Shown: positions 50,968 through 59,324 of the stretch, piece by piece | Position numbering within the stretch: the stretch's first letter is position 1 | How the letters are laid out: each line of letters opens with the position of its first letter | NCBI GenBank assembly: GCA_002394685.1 | Contig: DGUP01000046.1 | Coordinates: 1-64,000 of the forward strand | DNA length: 64,000 nucleotides | DNA from: Treponema sp. UBA4307 | GTDB lineage: Bacteria; Spirochaetota; Spirochaetia; Treponematales; Treponemataceae | Reading direction: 5' to 3' | Program-made: the position numbers and the translations under genes | Notes under the pieces: generated by a model | What the model was told of the DNA's origin: nothing | The model's input: the letters and a program-made list of their open reading frames with translations, nothing else | The model's database searches: none

Positions 50968-51574
50968 TTTTGAAGTGGTCATTCCAAAGGATGAAAACAT
51001 TGATTTTAACCCGGTGGAAGACGGTAAAACCTTTTACGAAAACAGCCTGATTAAAGCAAGGGCTTTGTGGGAACTGGTTCACGCTCCGGTACTTGCAGAT
51101 GATTCAGGAATCAGCGTAGATGCACTGGGAGGAATACCAGGTATCTACTCTTCCCGCTATGCAGGACCAGACTTTCCTCAGGGAAAAGCTGACGGCAGTA
51201 AGTGTCCCCAGGAAGATCAGAACAGATTCCTGATCGAATCCCTGAATAAAAAACTAGAATCAGTTGATTTTGAAAGCATCAGGAATTCGGCACAATTTTT
51301 AAACGGTCCAAGAAGTGCTCACTACACCTGTGCCATGGTACTTTATCTTGGACCAGACAGGCTCTATGTAAGTCAGGACACAATGGAAGGAGCCCTTATT
51401 GAAGATATTTCAATGGCCCGGGGAAATGGAGGATTTGGTTATGACCCTATTTTCTATCTTCCTCAGTATGATAAAACAGCTGCCCAGCTTACTGCAGACG
51501 AGAAAAATGCAATTTCCCACAGAGGAAAAGCAACCCGCTCCCTGCTTAAGATAATCGATCAGGTTTTACGATAA
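50903..51574 (+). CDS. rdgB: XTP/dITP pyrophosphatase (RdgB/HAM1)
   Basis: Removes non-canonical purine nucleotides (ITP, XTP, dITP). The 223-residue protein must start at 50903, because the substrate motif ATGNLNKKKEMAEIL is at residues 5-19. Also seen are LADDSGISVDALGGIPGIYSSRYAG (quoted in part: LADDSGISVDALGG) and GNGGFGYDPIF, then the SHRGKA end motif. A stretch at about 85-130 is longer than usual. The start lies 65 bases inside the preceding gene in another frame and has no clear Shine-Dalgarno, so translation probably depends on that gene. A terminator follows. Confidence 0.93.
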   Translation: MKIYLATGNLNKKKEMAEILSDFEVVIPKDENIDFNPVEDGKTFYENSLIKARALWELVHAPVLADDSGISVDALGGIPGIYSSRYAGPDFPQGKADGSKCPQEDQNRFLIESLNKKLESVDFESIRNSAQFLNGPRSAHYTCAMVLYLGPDRLYVSQDTMEGALIEDISMARGNGGFGYDPIFYLPQYDKTAAQLTADEKNAISHRGKATRSLLKIIDQVLR

Positions 51575-51616
51575 AAAAAAATGGCTTGATGAAATTTTTT
51601 TCTTCAAGCCATTTTT
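51573..51616. terminator. bidirectional terminator after rdgB
   Basis: ATGGCTTGA (51581-51589) pairs with TCAAGCCAT (51604-51612), with A-run before and T-run after, so it serves rdgB and the convergent PDZ-like gene. Confidence 0.85.
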
Positions 51617-51652
51617 ACACTCTGTTTTTAGAGAGATATTAAGTGCAGAAAG

Positions 51653-52093
51653 TTAGAAATAGATTAAGATTGTTCTATCATTCTCTCCATAATGTCTGAT
51701 ATAAAATTCCCAGGAAGAACGATCACTATTCCCGTTAATGATGTTTAAAACGTTTATCAGGTCTGCACTTTTATTTATACTCCATGCTTCCGTCCTATAA
51801 ATATCACACTTTTTAATGGAATCATACTCAACATACTGAGTGTGCTTTACACTGAATATTAAATCTCCCGGTTTAATTCCGGCTAAATCCGCTTTTGATC
51901 CTTTCTCTACTGAATAAACATAAAGACCATAGATTATTTCTGGCTCCCCTGGAGTTTCATAATACAAACCTTTTGATATTTTTTCAGAATCAGTTAAATC
52001 CACAACATTTAGTCCCAATTTTGTACTTTTTTGGGCAAAAGCTGAGAGAATACATAAAGAAATCAGCATAGAAAGTGCAATTATTTTTTTCAT
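51653..52093 (-). CDS. exported PDZ-like protein
   Basis: A 146-residue exported protein: signal peptide (about 1-21, MKKIIALSMLISLCILSAFA), then a single PDZ-like fold (about 45-140) with GLYVYSVEKGSKADLAGIKP followed by GDLIFSV, the usual carboxylate-loop and PGD motif. There is no protease domain, so it would be a free-standing periplasmic binding module. ATG at 52093 is preferred to the ATG 12 nt upstream, because GAGG lies 6 nt before it. The mature protein ends in YF. It stands alone between rdgB and the flagellin cluster. Confidence 0.75.
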   Translation of the reverse strand: MKKIIALSMLISLCILSAFAQKSTKLGLNVVDLTDSEKISKGLYYETPGEPEIIYGLYVYSVEKGSKADLAGIKPGDLIFSVKHTQYVEYDSIKKCDIYRTEAWSINKSADLINVLNIINGNSDRSSWEFYIRHYGENDRTILIYF

Positions 52094-52256
52094 TCTTAAC
52101 CTCACTTATAATTTAATTTGTGAAATTACTCATGCATAAATAAACTGCAGAGTAAAGTCACTATACAAAAAAAAAAGTAGTTTGTCCATAATTGAACATT
52201 TGACAGAAAATAGTTCCTCTGAATAAAAAAAATTTAAATTTTTTAAAAAAAAATGT

Positions 52257-52284
52257 TAAAGAAATTTTATAGTAGTGCCGATAG
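52257..52284 (+). promoter_or_regulatory. sigma-28 promoter of the first flaB
   Basis: TAAA (52257-52260), 16 bp, GCCGATAG (52277-52284): seven of eight -10 bases and the full -35 core, with spacing one base longer than the enterobacterial optimum. The start of transcription should be near 52291, giving a leader of about 150 nt. The rest of the 350-bp gap upstream is AT-rich, with homopolymer A tracts and no gene seen. Confidence 0.8.
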
Positions 52285-52344
52285 TGAAAATGTAGTGTTG
52301 TAAACCTTAAGCTTCGTAGAAGAAGAGGCTCTCAATATTACACC

Positions 52345-52391
52345 GTAAAAGATTGCAGATGTAGCCTTGTTAAACAGATGTAATCTTTTAC
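52345..52391 (+). promoter_or_regulatory. long-range hairpin in the flaB leader
   Basis: GTAAAAGATT (52345-52354) and AATCTTTTAC (52382-52391) are perfect 10-bp arms around a 27-nt loop, within the mRNA leader of the first flaB. It may stabilise the message. Confidence 0.7.
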
Positions 52392-52394
52392 ACC

Positions 52395-52437
52395 CAGGCA
52401 GAAAGGATTTTGCCTGATTTACATTTCCACGGAGGAA
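52395..52437 (+). promoter_or_regulatory. candidate double CsrA-binding site over the flaB Shine-Dalgarno
   Basis: Two small hairpins present GGA in the loop: CAGGCA-gaaaggattt-TGCCTG (52395-52416) and TTCC-acgga-GGAA (52425-52437). The second covers the Shine-Dalgarno GGAGGAA of flaB. GGA in a loop is the usual CsrA signal; csrA and fliW are at 61067-61734. Confidence 0.5.
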
Positions 52438-52443
52438 CAAACT

Positions 52444-53304
52444 ATGGTAATCAACCACAACATGTCCGCTATTTATTCCAATCGTACTCTGGGCGTTACA
52501 GGTATCAGCTTACAGAAGGATATGGAAAAACTTTCATCTGGCGAAAAAATCAACCGCGCAGGCGACGACGCTTCAGGACTCGCAGTATCTGAAAAAATGC
52601 GTTCTCAGATTCGCGGTTTGAATCAGGCTTCTAAGAATGCAGCAAACGGTATCAGCTTCATCCAGACAACAGAAGGTTATCTGCAGGAAACAACTGACAT
52701 CATTCAGCGCATCCGCGAACTTGCAGTACAGAGCTCAAACGGTATCTACAGCGATGAAGACCGCATGCAGATTCAGGTTGAAGTTTCTCAGCTCGTTCAG
52801 GAAGTTGACCGCATTGCATCTCAGGCACAGTTCAACGGTATGAACATGCTTACAGGTCGCTTTGCTCAGCCAACAGGTGAAAACGTACCAACAGGATCTA
52901 TGTGGCTCCACATTGGTGCAAATATGGACCAGCGTATGCAGGTTTATATTGGTACAATGTCATCAGCTGCTCTTGGAATCCGCAATGTTGGTTCAGAAGA
53001 GATTATGACTCTTGCGGCTCCGGATGATGCCAACCGCGCAATTGGTACTCTTGATGAAGCTATCAAACGCATCAACAAGCAGAGAGCTGATCTTGGTGCA
53101 TACCAGAATCGTCTCGAATATGCTGTAAAGGGACTTGATGTAGCTGCTGAAAATACACAGGCATCTGAATCAAGAATCCGCGATACAGATATGGCTGCTC
53201 AGATGGTAGACTTTACTAAGAATCAGGTACTTACACAGGCAGGAACAGCAATGCTGGCTCAGGCTAACTCTCAGTCTCAGACAGTCTTGTCTTTGCTCCA
53301 GTAG
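52444..53304 (+). CDS. flaB: flagellin FlaB (first copy)
   Basis: Core flagellin of the periplasmic flagella, 286 residues. The N-terminal D0/D1 helices ([37 protein letters not shown]) and the C-terminal ones (AESxIRD-type [18 protein letters not shown], ending QTVLSLLQ) are typical. The central part is short, as in spirochaete FlaB. No signal peptide is seen, as expected for type III export. The codon choice (CGC, AAC, CTC) is richer in C than its neighbours, as for highly expressed genes. It is followed by a strong hairpin and a second flaB. Confidence 0.96.
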   Translation: MVINHNMSAIYSNRTLGVTGISLQKDMEKLSSGEKINRAGDDASGLAVSEKMRSQIRGLNQASKNAANGISFIQTTEGYLQETTDIIQRIRELAVQSSNGIYSDEDRMQIQVEVSQLVQEVDRIASQAQFNGMNMLTGRFAQPTGENVPTGSMWLHIGANMDQRMQVYIGTMSSAALGIRNVGSEEIMTLAAPDDANRAIGTLDEAIKRINKQRADLGAYQNRLEYAVKGLDVAAENTQASESRIRDTDMAAQMVDFTKNQVLTQAGTAMLAQANSQSQTVLSLLQ

Positions 53305-53318
53305 TGTAGTATTATTTA

Positions 53319-53357
53319 AGCAGGGTTAGTGTTTACTTTTTTTAACACTACCCTGCT
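53319..53357 (+). terminator. 3' hairpin after the first flaB
   Basis: AGCAGGG-T-TAGTGTT pairs with AACACTACCCTGCT, with one bulged base and a T-rich loop. The T-run is in the loop rather than after the stem, so it may be a stability hairpin or a partial terminator. Confidence 0.65.
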
Positions 53358-53641
53358 GACTGTGCGGACTCTTCTTTTTTAATACATCCTGCGTTTTCAA
53401 GAAATCCGTTTTAACAGACAGCCTCTGCCCATATTTTAGAGTGGGCATAGATCTTTGAAAACTGTCCTTTATGAATCCGTTTATAACGGTATGGGCGGTT
53501 ACTATTTAAAATTCTTTGACAAGGCATTGAATTAATAGTAACGGTTCCTGCTGTATGGGTCTAAAACAACTGCTGGGGGCGCAAAAACCAGCGGTTGCCC
53601 GCATAAACAGGCATAAATCATGATGATTTATGTACAAAGAT

Positions 53642-53650
53642 ACATGGAGG
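53642..53650 (+). promoter_or_regulatory. candidate CsrA site over the second flaB Shine-Dalgarno
   Basis: ACATGGAGG matches the core ACANGGANG of the CsrA SELEX consensus and contains the Shine-Dalgarno GGAGG 8 nt before the ATG. Confidence 0.5.
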
Positions 53651-53658
53651 GCAAATAT

Positions 53659-54510
53659 ATGATTATTAATCATAACATGAGCTCAATGTTCGCAAACCGT
53701 GAACTTGGAATTTCTAATTCCGAATTAATGGGCAACATTGAAAAGCTTAGCTCAGGTGAAAAAATCAACCGTGCTGGCGATGATGCTTCAGGTCTTGCCG
53801 TATCTGAAAAGATGCGTTCTCAGATCAGAGGTTTGAATCAGGCAAACAGAAATGTACAGAATGGAATTTCTTTCATTCAGTCAACAGAAGGATATCTTCA
53901 GGAAACAACAGATATTCTGCAGCGTATCCGTGAACTTTCGGTTCAGTCAGCAAACGGAATCTACAGCGATGAAGACCGTATGCAGATCCAGGTTGAAGTA
54001 AGCCAGCTCGTTGCAGAAGTTGACCGCATTGCAAGTCAGGCTCAGTTTAACGGCATGACACTTCTTACAGGAAGATTCTCTTCAGATTCTACCACAGCAG
54101 ATGCAATGCAGTTCCAGGTTGGTGCAAACATGGACCAGAATGTAAATGCTTACATTGGTACAATGACAGCACAGGCATTGGGATTAAGAAATATAAGTGA
54201 CAACGCTCAGCTTACAATTTCTACACCTGATACCGCCAACATTGCTATTGGAACACTTGATAACGCACTTAAAATCGTTAACAAGCAAAGAGCAGATCTT
54301 GGTGCATACCAGAACCGCTTTGAAATGGCATCTGACGGCATTGGAATAGCAGCAGAAAATCTGCAGAGTGCAGAATCAAGAATTCGTGATACAGACATGG
54401 CAGAAGCTATGGTTGATTACACAAAGAATTCAATTCTTACTCAGGCAGGAACAGCAATGCTTGCACAGGCTAACAGTCAGTCGCAGAACGTACTGGCATT
54501 GCTTCAATAA
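53659..54510 (+). CDS. flaB: flagellin FlaB (second copy)
   Basis: Second core flagellin, 283 residues. N- and C-terminal helices are nearly the same as in the first copy ([38 protein letters not shown]; ending NVLALLQ); differences lie in the middle (about 150-210). An in-frame ATG at 53620 would add 13 residues that no flagellin has. The start at 53659 follows GGAGG by 8 nt and gives MIINHNMS. Codon use is less C-rich than in the first copy, hinting at lower expression. Confidence 0.95.
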   Translation: MIINHNMSSMFANRELGISNSELMGNIEKLSSGEKINRAGDDASGLAVSEKMRSQIRGLNQANRNVQNGISFIQSTEGYLQETTDILQRIRELSVQSANGIYSDEDRMQIQVEVSQLVAEVDRIASQAQFNGMTLLTGRFSSDSTTADAMQFQVGANMDQNVNAYIGTMTAQALGLRNISDNAQLTISTPDTANIAIGTLDNALKIVNKQRADLGAYQNRFEMASDGIGIAAENLQSAESRIRDTDMAEAMVDYTKNSILTQAGTAMLAQANSQSQNVLALLQ

Positions 54511-54525
54511 AGAATAAAAAGTAAC

Positions 54526-54608
54526 AGCTTTAGACTTGAGAGATATCTGGATGTCATCTTTTTTGACTAAAGCTTATGAAAATGAGGTTGGGTGCGCCCC
54601 CTGCCTCA
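54526..54608 (+). terminator. two 3' hairpins after the second flaB
   Basis: AGCTTTAG...CTAAAGCT (54526-54533, 54567-54574) and TGAGG-tt-GGG...CCC...CCTCA (54583-54608). Neither is followed by a T-run; read-through into flaG is likely. Confidence 0.45.
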
Positions 54609-54632
54609 CTTTCAAAAATCAGGAGGAGGCCT

Positions 54633-55019
54633 ATGAATACAATCAACAGTACGAATGGGCAGATTATGGCAATGGATGGCCATGCATTAAACTCGATTTC
54701 AGATATTTCAAGCGGAAGAAAGGTTTTTATGTTTCCTAACGAAGGAGCTTTACCTAATGGAGCTGCTGAAGTTTCTGAAAATCTTTCAAAGTCTCATAAA
54801 GGCTCGGGTGCAAGCATAGAAGAAATTCAGCGTGTATCCGAAGAAGTAATGGGACACACTTTAAAGTTCAACGTAAATAGTGATTCAGGTAAGGTCGTAG
54901 TTAAAGTCATCAACCCTAACAGTGGTGAAGTTATACGCGAAATTCCTACAGAAGAGATCCAGAAGCTTCAGGCACATTTGAAAATGCAGCAGGGTCTACT
55001 TTTCGATGAAACTATTTAA
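54633..55019 (+). CDS. flaG: FlaG-family protein
   Basis: Small flagellar protein that influences filament length in other bacteria. The 128-residue product has a disordered N-terminal half (about 1-60) and the FlaG fold in the second half: HTLKFNVNSDSGKVVVKVIN, then SGEVIREIPTEEIQKL. ATG at 54633 follows AGGAGG by about 6 nt; an ATG 57 nt upstream is in frame but lies in the hairpin region. fliD follows, the common order. Confidence 0.88.
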   Translation: MNTINSTNGQIMAMDGHALNSISDISSGRKVFMFPNEGALPNGAAEVSENLSKSHKGSGASIEEIQRVSEEVMGHTLKFNVNSDSGKVVVKVINPNSGEVIREIPTEEIQKLQAHLKMQQGLLFDETI

Positions 55020-55030
55020 CGGTATAATCA

Positions 55031-55078
55031 TTTAACTTATGGAGCCTGGATTTCGATCCAGGTTACCTTTAAGTTAAA
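55031..55078 (+). promoter_or_regulatory. two-tier hairpin with UUCG loop between flaG and fliD
   Basis: Inner stem CCTGGAT-TTCG-ATCCAGG (55045-55062), outer stem TTTAACTT/AAGTTAAA (55031-55038 and 55071-55078). No T-run follows. It ends just at the Shine-Dalgarno of fliD (AAGGAAGAG), so it may tune fliD translation or mRNA ends. Confidence 0.7.
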
Positions 55079-55090
55079 AGGAAGAGTAAA

Positions 55091-57160
55091 GTGTCAAGTG
55101 GACTCGCAATACCAGGCGTAACTGATAAATATAAGACCAATGATCTCGTTGAAGCCTTGATGGCTACTGAAAGAATACCATTGGAGAGAGAACAAGCTAC
55201 TCTTGAAACTTATCAAAATCAACAGGCCGCCTGGCGCGATGTCAATCAACGGATGTCTACCCTGCGCACCAGCGTAAAGAATCTTTATTCATTTGAAAAT
55301 CCTTTTTCTAACAGACTGGGAGAATCTTCAGACCCGGACGCAATAACTGTAGATGCATCGAGAAATGCAGATTTCGGATCATTTAAAGTTGATGTTGTTC
55401 ATCCCGCCACAGCAGACAGATTCTTAAGCGGAAATATAGATAAAAATATGACCGTTCCTCAGGGAAGATACACTTTTCAGGTAGGAGATAAAACAATCGA
55501 CTATAACTGGAAAGGTGGTAAACTTTCTGAATTTATTACAGGTCTTAACAAGAGAGGCGGTGAAACTCTAAAAGCCACAACTATCGGCATTTCACCTACA
55601 AAATCAGCCCTTCTCATTGAAAGTCTTATTCCAGGAACTGAGCACAGGCTTATTTTGAAAAATGATGCCCTGTCCTTTGCAAAATCAATTGAAATGGTAG
55701 GTGACGCTGATGTTCAGACAACAAAACTGGATATTAGTACAAGCGCCTTAAAAAAGCCTAAATCAATTACAGAAACAAACAAGCAGGAAGGAATGCCTGC
55801 AATCACAAATGCAAATGTGAGAAGCAGTGAAGAAAACATAACAGTAGCACCTCGGGGAGGTTTTGAACTTGCCATTCCGGATGAAATTAAAAACAATCCC
55901 AATGCTGTTCTGGAATTTACTCTGACAACAAAAGAAACTGAAGATATAACAAAAGAAATTAATGAAAAAGCACATGGTCCGGAACTTCCAGATCCTGGAT
56001 CTATCAACTTTCACGGAATCATTGTGCCAAATGATGAGAGCCAGACCACGGCAAAAGTTCCAGAAACTTCAAATGCAAAGGATCTTATTCCTATTTCTGA
56101 TGATGATATTGTTTTTATAAGAAATGATTTTGGAATTGAAACTCAGGTAGAAGATTCATCAATTGAAGATGACGGTAACGGAAATAAGACTGTTAAAATC
56201 AAAATGTCAGACTACCCTAATGCCCAGGCTTTAATTATCAGAAATTCAAATACAGGTAAAGAAATAACTTTAAGCCGTCCAGAAGCCTACGATGCAAGTA
56301 CAGCCCTGGGATTTGAACCAAAACATGCAATCTCTACAGCTGAAGATGCTGTTATCAAGTATGAAGGTATTACTATTACCCGAAGCACAAATGACATTGA
56401 TGATGTAGTTCCTAATGTAACCCTTCACCTTCATGAAGCAACTGAAAAAACTGCAACAATCACAATCAAGCCTGATAAAGAAAGTGCAAAAGATGCCCTT
56501 ATTACTTTTGTAGGACAATATAATCAGGTACTTGCAGAAATTAATATTCTTACTTCAAATAAGCCTGAAGTTATTTCCGAACTGGACTATTTAAGTGATG
56601 ATGAAGTTACTAAAGCTGAAAGCCAGCTCGGTATGTTTATGAGTGAATTCAGCCTTACAAACGAGCGTACAACTTTTCAGAGAATAATATCTTCGCCATA
56701 TGCTTTTACAGATGATGCAAGTATTACCATGCTTTCTCAGATTGGTATTTCAACAAATGCTTCATCCGGTAGTACAGGATATAACGCAGCACAGTTAAGA
56801 GGTTACCTTGAAATCGATGAAAAAAAGCTGGATGCAGTACTGGACAATAACCTCGATTTGATTAAAAATCTTTTTGGTTACGATACAGATGGGGATCTGG
56901 TAATTGATAACGGTATAGGTTTCCTGCTGGATCAGCGTCTTGGTGCATGGACTTCTACAGGCGGTATAATTGCTACAAAAAATGCAAGCCTCAAAACAAG
57001 AATTGACACTTCCAATAAAAAAATTGCAACTCTGGAAGATCAGCTTAATAAAAAAGAAGCTGAACTTAAACAGAAGTATGCCACAATGGAAGGAACGTTA
57101 AATTCACTTGAAAGTCAGCAGTCTTCAATCAATAATACTTTTAATAATAAAAAGAATTAA
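55091..57160 (+). CDS. fliD: FliD, filament cap protein
   Basis: Hook-associated protein 2, which caps the filament and folds new flagellin. The 689-residue protein starts (GTG) with SSGLAIPGVTDKYKTNDLVEALM, the FliD N-terminal signature, and ends with the coiled C-terminal helix (LKTRIDTSNKKIATLEDQLN). It is larger than the usual 450-480-residue FliD; the added sequence is a middle domain (about 240-470). The late motif GYNAAQLRGYLEIDEKKLDAVL is kept. AAGGAAGAG lies before the GTG. It follows flaG by 71 bp. Confidence 0.95.
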   Translation: MSSGLAIPGVTDKYKTNDLVEALMATERIPLEREQATLETYQNQQAAWRDVNQRMSTLRTSVKNLYSFENPFSNRLGESSDPDAITVDASRNADFGSFKVDVVHPATADRFLSGNIDKNMTVPQGRYTFQVGDKTIDYNWKGGKLSEFITGLNKRGGETLKATTIGISPTKSALLIESLIPGTEHRLILKNDALSFAKSIEMVGDADVQTTKLDISTSALKKPKSITETNKQEGMPAITNANVRSSEENITVAPRGGFELAIPDEIKNNPNAVLEFTLTTKETEDITKEINEKAHGPELPDPGSINFHGIIVPNDESQTTAKVPETSNAKDLIPISDDDIVFIRNDFGIETQVEDSSIEDDGNGNKTVKIKMSDYPNAQALIIRNSNTGKEITLSRPEAYDASTALGFEPKHAISTAEDAVIKYEGITITRSTNDIDDVVPNVTLHLHEATEKTATITIKPDKESAKDALITFVGQYNQVLAEINILTSNKPEVISELDYLSDDEVTKAESQLGMFMSEFSLTNERTTFQRIISSPYAFTDDASITMLSQIGISTNASSGSTGYNAAQLRGYLEIDEKKLDAVLDNNLDLIKNLFGYDTDGDLVIDNGIGFLLDQRLGAWTSTGGIIATKNASLKTRIDTSNKKIATLEDQLNKKEAELKQKYATMEGTLNSLESQQSSINNTFNNKKN

Positions 57161-57192
57161 TAATCTGTTGCTTTTTCCCCATTTTCTTTATT

Positions 57193-57216
57193 TAAAATCC
57201 TCTTTTATGCCGATAA
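57193..57216 (+). promoter_or_regulatory. sigma-28-like element, short spacing
   Basis: GCCGATAA (57209-57216) is perfect, but the nearest TAAA (57193-57196) is only 12 bp upstream instead of 15. It precedes the 57308 gene; activity is uncertain. The rest of the 147-bp gap shows nothing else. Confidence 0.45.
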
Positions 57217-57307
57217 TAATATGGTGATTAAGTCTTTGTTATTTAACTTGACTTTTACAAATCATCATTCAAAATATAAATAGTGGCTGCTATTTAAGGA
57301 TACATCT

Positions 57308-57901
57308 ATGGAATTACGTGTAAATGGACAGAAAATTGATATTACTCTGGAAGGTGAAAAAACTGTTGGACAGGTTTTAAAGGCCTGGGAAAGTGAGGCA
57401 GCTAAAAATGATGCTACAACCATCAGTATAAAATTAAATGGTCAGGAAATTTCTGCAGATGATTTTGAATCTGCAATTCAGAAGCCTATTGAAGACAATA
57501 CATTACTTGAACTCTCTATTGTCACAAAGGCTGAAATTCAGGCAACCTTCAGGGAATGCGGACAGGCCTTTGAAAATTATGTCAGTCAGCTTAAAGAAAT
57601 TCCAGTCCTGTTACAAAGCGGTAAGGAGGCAGCAGCAAATAAGACTATAGCAGATTTTGCGGAAGTTATTGATTTGTTTTGTCATACAGCAGCGCTTTCT
57701 GCCCTTTTTCCTGATGTTTATCAGGCAGTTAAGATTGGAGACAAAGCAATTGAAACTTTCTTTGAGGAATTTGCACCGGTTCTTAAAGATTTCGAAGATG
57801 CATTCCAGAATAAGGATACTGTATCTGTAGGAGACCTGGCAGAATATGAAATTTCCCCACGGCTTGAAGAAATTTCATCAGCAATAAAACAAGCTTTTTA
57901 G
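57308..57901 (+). CDS. conserved protein after fliD, possible flagellar chaperone
   Basis: A 197-residue acidic cytoplasmic protein with no recognised family. The first 75 residues (MELRVNGQKIDITLEGEKTV) look like a beta-grasp-type domain; the rest (about 78-197) is all-helical (FRECGQAFENYVSQLKEI). It has no signal peptide or membrane helix. In many bacteria the genes right after fliD encode the chaperones FliS and FliT, so a chaperone or assembly role is plausible by position and helix content only. A GCCGATAA box lies in the gap upstream, and a PilZ gene follows after 23 bp. Confidence 0.6.
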   Translation: MELRVNGQKIDITLEGEKTVGQVLKAWESEAAKNDATTISIKLNGQEISADDFESAIQKPIEDNTLLELSIVTKAEIQATFRECGQAFENYVSQLKEIPVLLQSGKEAAANKTIADFAEVIDLFCHTAALSALFPDVYQAVKIGDKAIETFFEEFAPVLKDFEDAFQNKDTVSVGDLAEYEISPRLEEISSAIKQAF

Positions 57902-57924
57902 TGACGTAAGCAGAGGAGAGGCTT

Positions 57925-59001
57925 ATGAGCGGAGATGGACAATTATTAGCAGCAAGATCTAATGCGGCAGTTTATACATTCATCCTGATTGCAATTGCAG
58001 TACTGGTTGCCATTCTTCTCCTCTACATTGTTCTTAAAAAGATGAAAAAAACTCCATCCTTTTCAGAATGGAAGACAAAACAAAAAGATATGCCTACAAA
58101 AAGGGCAAATGTTACAGCACTTGCTCAAGCAGCGAAATTGACAGAAGATGAAATTGAGCTTCTCTGGACAATTTGCCGCAGGTACAGGCTGACAAATATA
58201 GAATATCTTTATAAGGACAATAAAACTATTGATCCTGCTTTTAAGGATTATTACAGGGAATTATCCAGGGGAAAGGAAAACGATGAAATTATCAGAAATC
58301 TTTTTTCCCTTAGATATAAAATGGAGAAACTTAGAGCATCGAAACTCTATTTGACTTCAACAAAAAGAATAGCTGAAGGAACTGAATTTAATTATTTTGC
58401 AGATGGAAGAAAATTTATCTTTACCTTAACAGATAAGGATGAATACGGATGCTGGTTAAAATGCCCGAAACTTCTTAGTAATTCTCAGTTTAAGCCGGAA
58501 CCTCTTGCAAAAATTAATATTTCCTTCAACTTGAAGCAGCACGTTACTTTCGGCCTCACAATAAGAGTAATCCGCTATGAAACCAGAAAGGACGGAGAAG
58601 AGTATCTGTTTTTCAACCACAATGATCACCTTATTCCACTCCAGAGACGTATTGCAAAGAGACTTGATGTATCTTCAACCTGCACTTTTTCTGCGGTTGA
58701 TGTAATTTATGACGGAGAAAATAAAGCTGTATACAAGAAGAAAGAAAAATCTTACCAGGGCCATCTCATGGATATTTCCTGCGGAGGCTGTAAGATGTCT
58801 TCTTCCATGCCCATAAAAGATGGTCAGTTGATTCATATTGATATTGTATATGAAGACAAACTTGATCTTCATCTTTTTGGTAAAATTCTTAGAACCGGCC
58901 GTTCAAAGATTAATGCAGAATATGTTCTCCACATTCAATTCATTAACATAAAAACTTCAGTGCAGAACACAATTTATGCTTTTGTTTACAATTACTTGTG
59001 A
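57925..59001 (+). CDS. membrane-anchored PilZ-domain protein (c-di-GMP effector)
   Basis: Probable cyclic-di-GMP receptor of 358 residues. One membrane helix (about 17-40, FILIAIAVLVAILLLYIVL), a helical cytoplasmic domain (about 60-130), a YcgR-N-like beta domain (about 150-235), and a PilZ domain with R242-x-x-x-R246 (QRRIAKRLDV) and D283-I-S-C-G-G. Both binding motifs are complete, so c-di-GMP binding is expected. It may link c-di-GMP to motor or filament function. GAGGAGAGG lies 6 nt before the ATG. Confidence 0.88.
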   Translation: MSGDGQLLAARSNAAVYTFILIAIAVLVAILLLYIVLKKMKKTPSFSEWKTKQKDMPTKRANVTALAQAAKLTEDEIELLWTICRRYRLTNIEYLYKDNKTIDPAFKDYYRELSRGKENDEIIRNLFSLRYKMEKLRASKLYLTSTKRIAEGTEFNYFADGRKFIFTLTDKDEYGCWLKCPKLLSNSQFKPEPLAKINISFNLKQHVTFGLTIRVIRYETRKDGEEYLFFNHNDHLIPLQRRIAKRLDVSSTCTFSAVDVIYDGENKAVYKKKEKSYQGHLMDISCGGCKMSSSMPIKDGQLIHIDIVYEDKLDLHLFGKILRTGRSKINAEYVLHIQFINIKTSVQNTIYAFVYNYL

Positions 59002-59060
59002 GTTAAGCATGAAATCATAAATTATTGTGTTAAACTGAAAAATAGGATAATGTATACTTT

Positions 59061-59324
59061 ATGAAGGTTTTAGGAATTAATTCAATTTTTAAAGAGGACA
59101 GTTCTCTTTACTACATGAATCATTATACTGCAAATGCAGTAATCGAACTGATAACTCAGAAGGTTGATCTGCCAGTTAATTTCTCGGTTGAAATTACACC
59201 TCTTGGAACAAGAAACATAGATGTTAACTTTAACAAGGATGATATTAACTACCCGGTAATGCCTTTAACAAAAGCCTTAAAAACCTTCGTCGATGAGCTT
59301 TCAAAGAATGGTGAATTACCCTAA
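59061..59324 (+). CDS. small conserved hypothetical protein before tsaE
   Basis: An 87-residue soluble protein of unknown function: MKVLGINSIFKEDSSLYYMN, then a likely beta-alpha-beta unit (VNFSVEITPLGTRNIDVNF) and a final helix. It ends one base from the tsaE start codon (TAA-ATG), so it is translated with tsaE. GATAAT lies 9-10 nt before the ATG and may be a -10 element for a leaderless message; a Shine-Dalgarno at the usual distance is missing. Confidence 0.7.
   Translation: MKVLGINSIFKEDSSLYYMNHYTANAVIELITQKVDLPVNFSVEITPLGTRNIDVNFNKDDINYPVMPLTKALKTFVDELSKNGELP

Larger units (their letters stand above)
53305..53658 (+). promoter_or_regulatory. structured 354-bp region between the two flaB genes
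   Basis: No gene seen. Besides the hairpin at 53319-53357 it holds TGCCCA...TGGGCA (about 53427-53448), a 9-bp inverted repeat GTTACTATT/AATAGTAAC (53498-53506 and 53534-53542), a possible -35 TTGACA at 53516 and the 9-bp hairpin CATAAATCA-tga-TGATTTATG (53612-53632). I found no good sigma-28 site, so the second flaB may need the first promoter or a different one. Confidence 0.55.

Noticed and set aside
53561..53588. sigma-28 promoter before the second flaB (TAAA at 53562)
   Set aside because: At the right distance the -10 region reads GCAAAAAC, matching only about half of GCCGATAA.
54536..54739. 67-codon plus-strand ORF between the second flaB and flaG
   Set aside because: It overlaps the well-supported flaG start in another frame, lies over two hairpins and has no Shine-Dalgarno.
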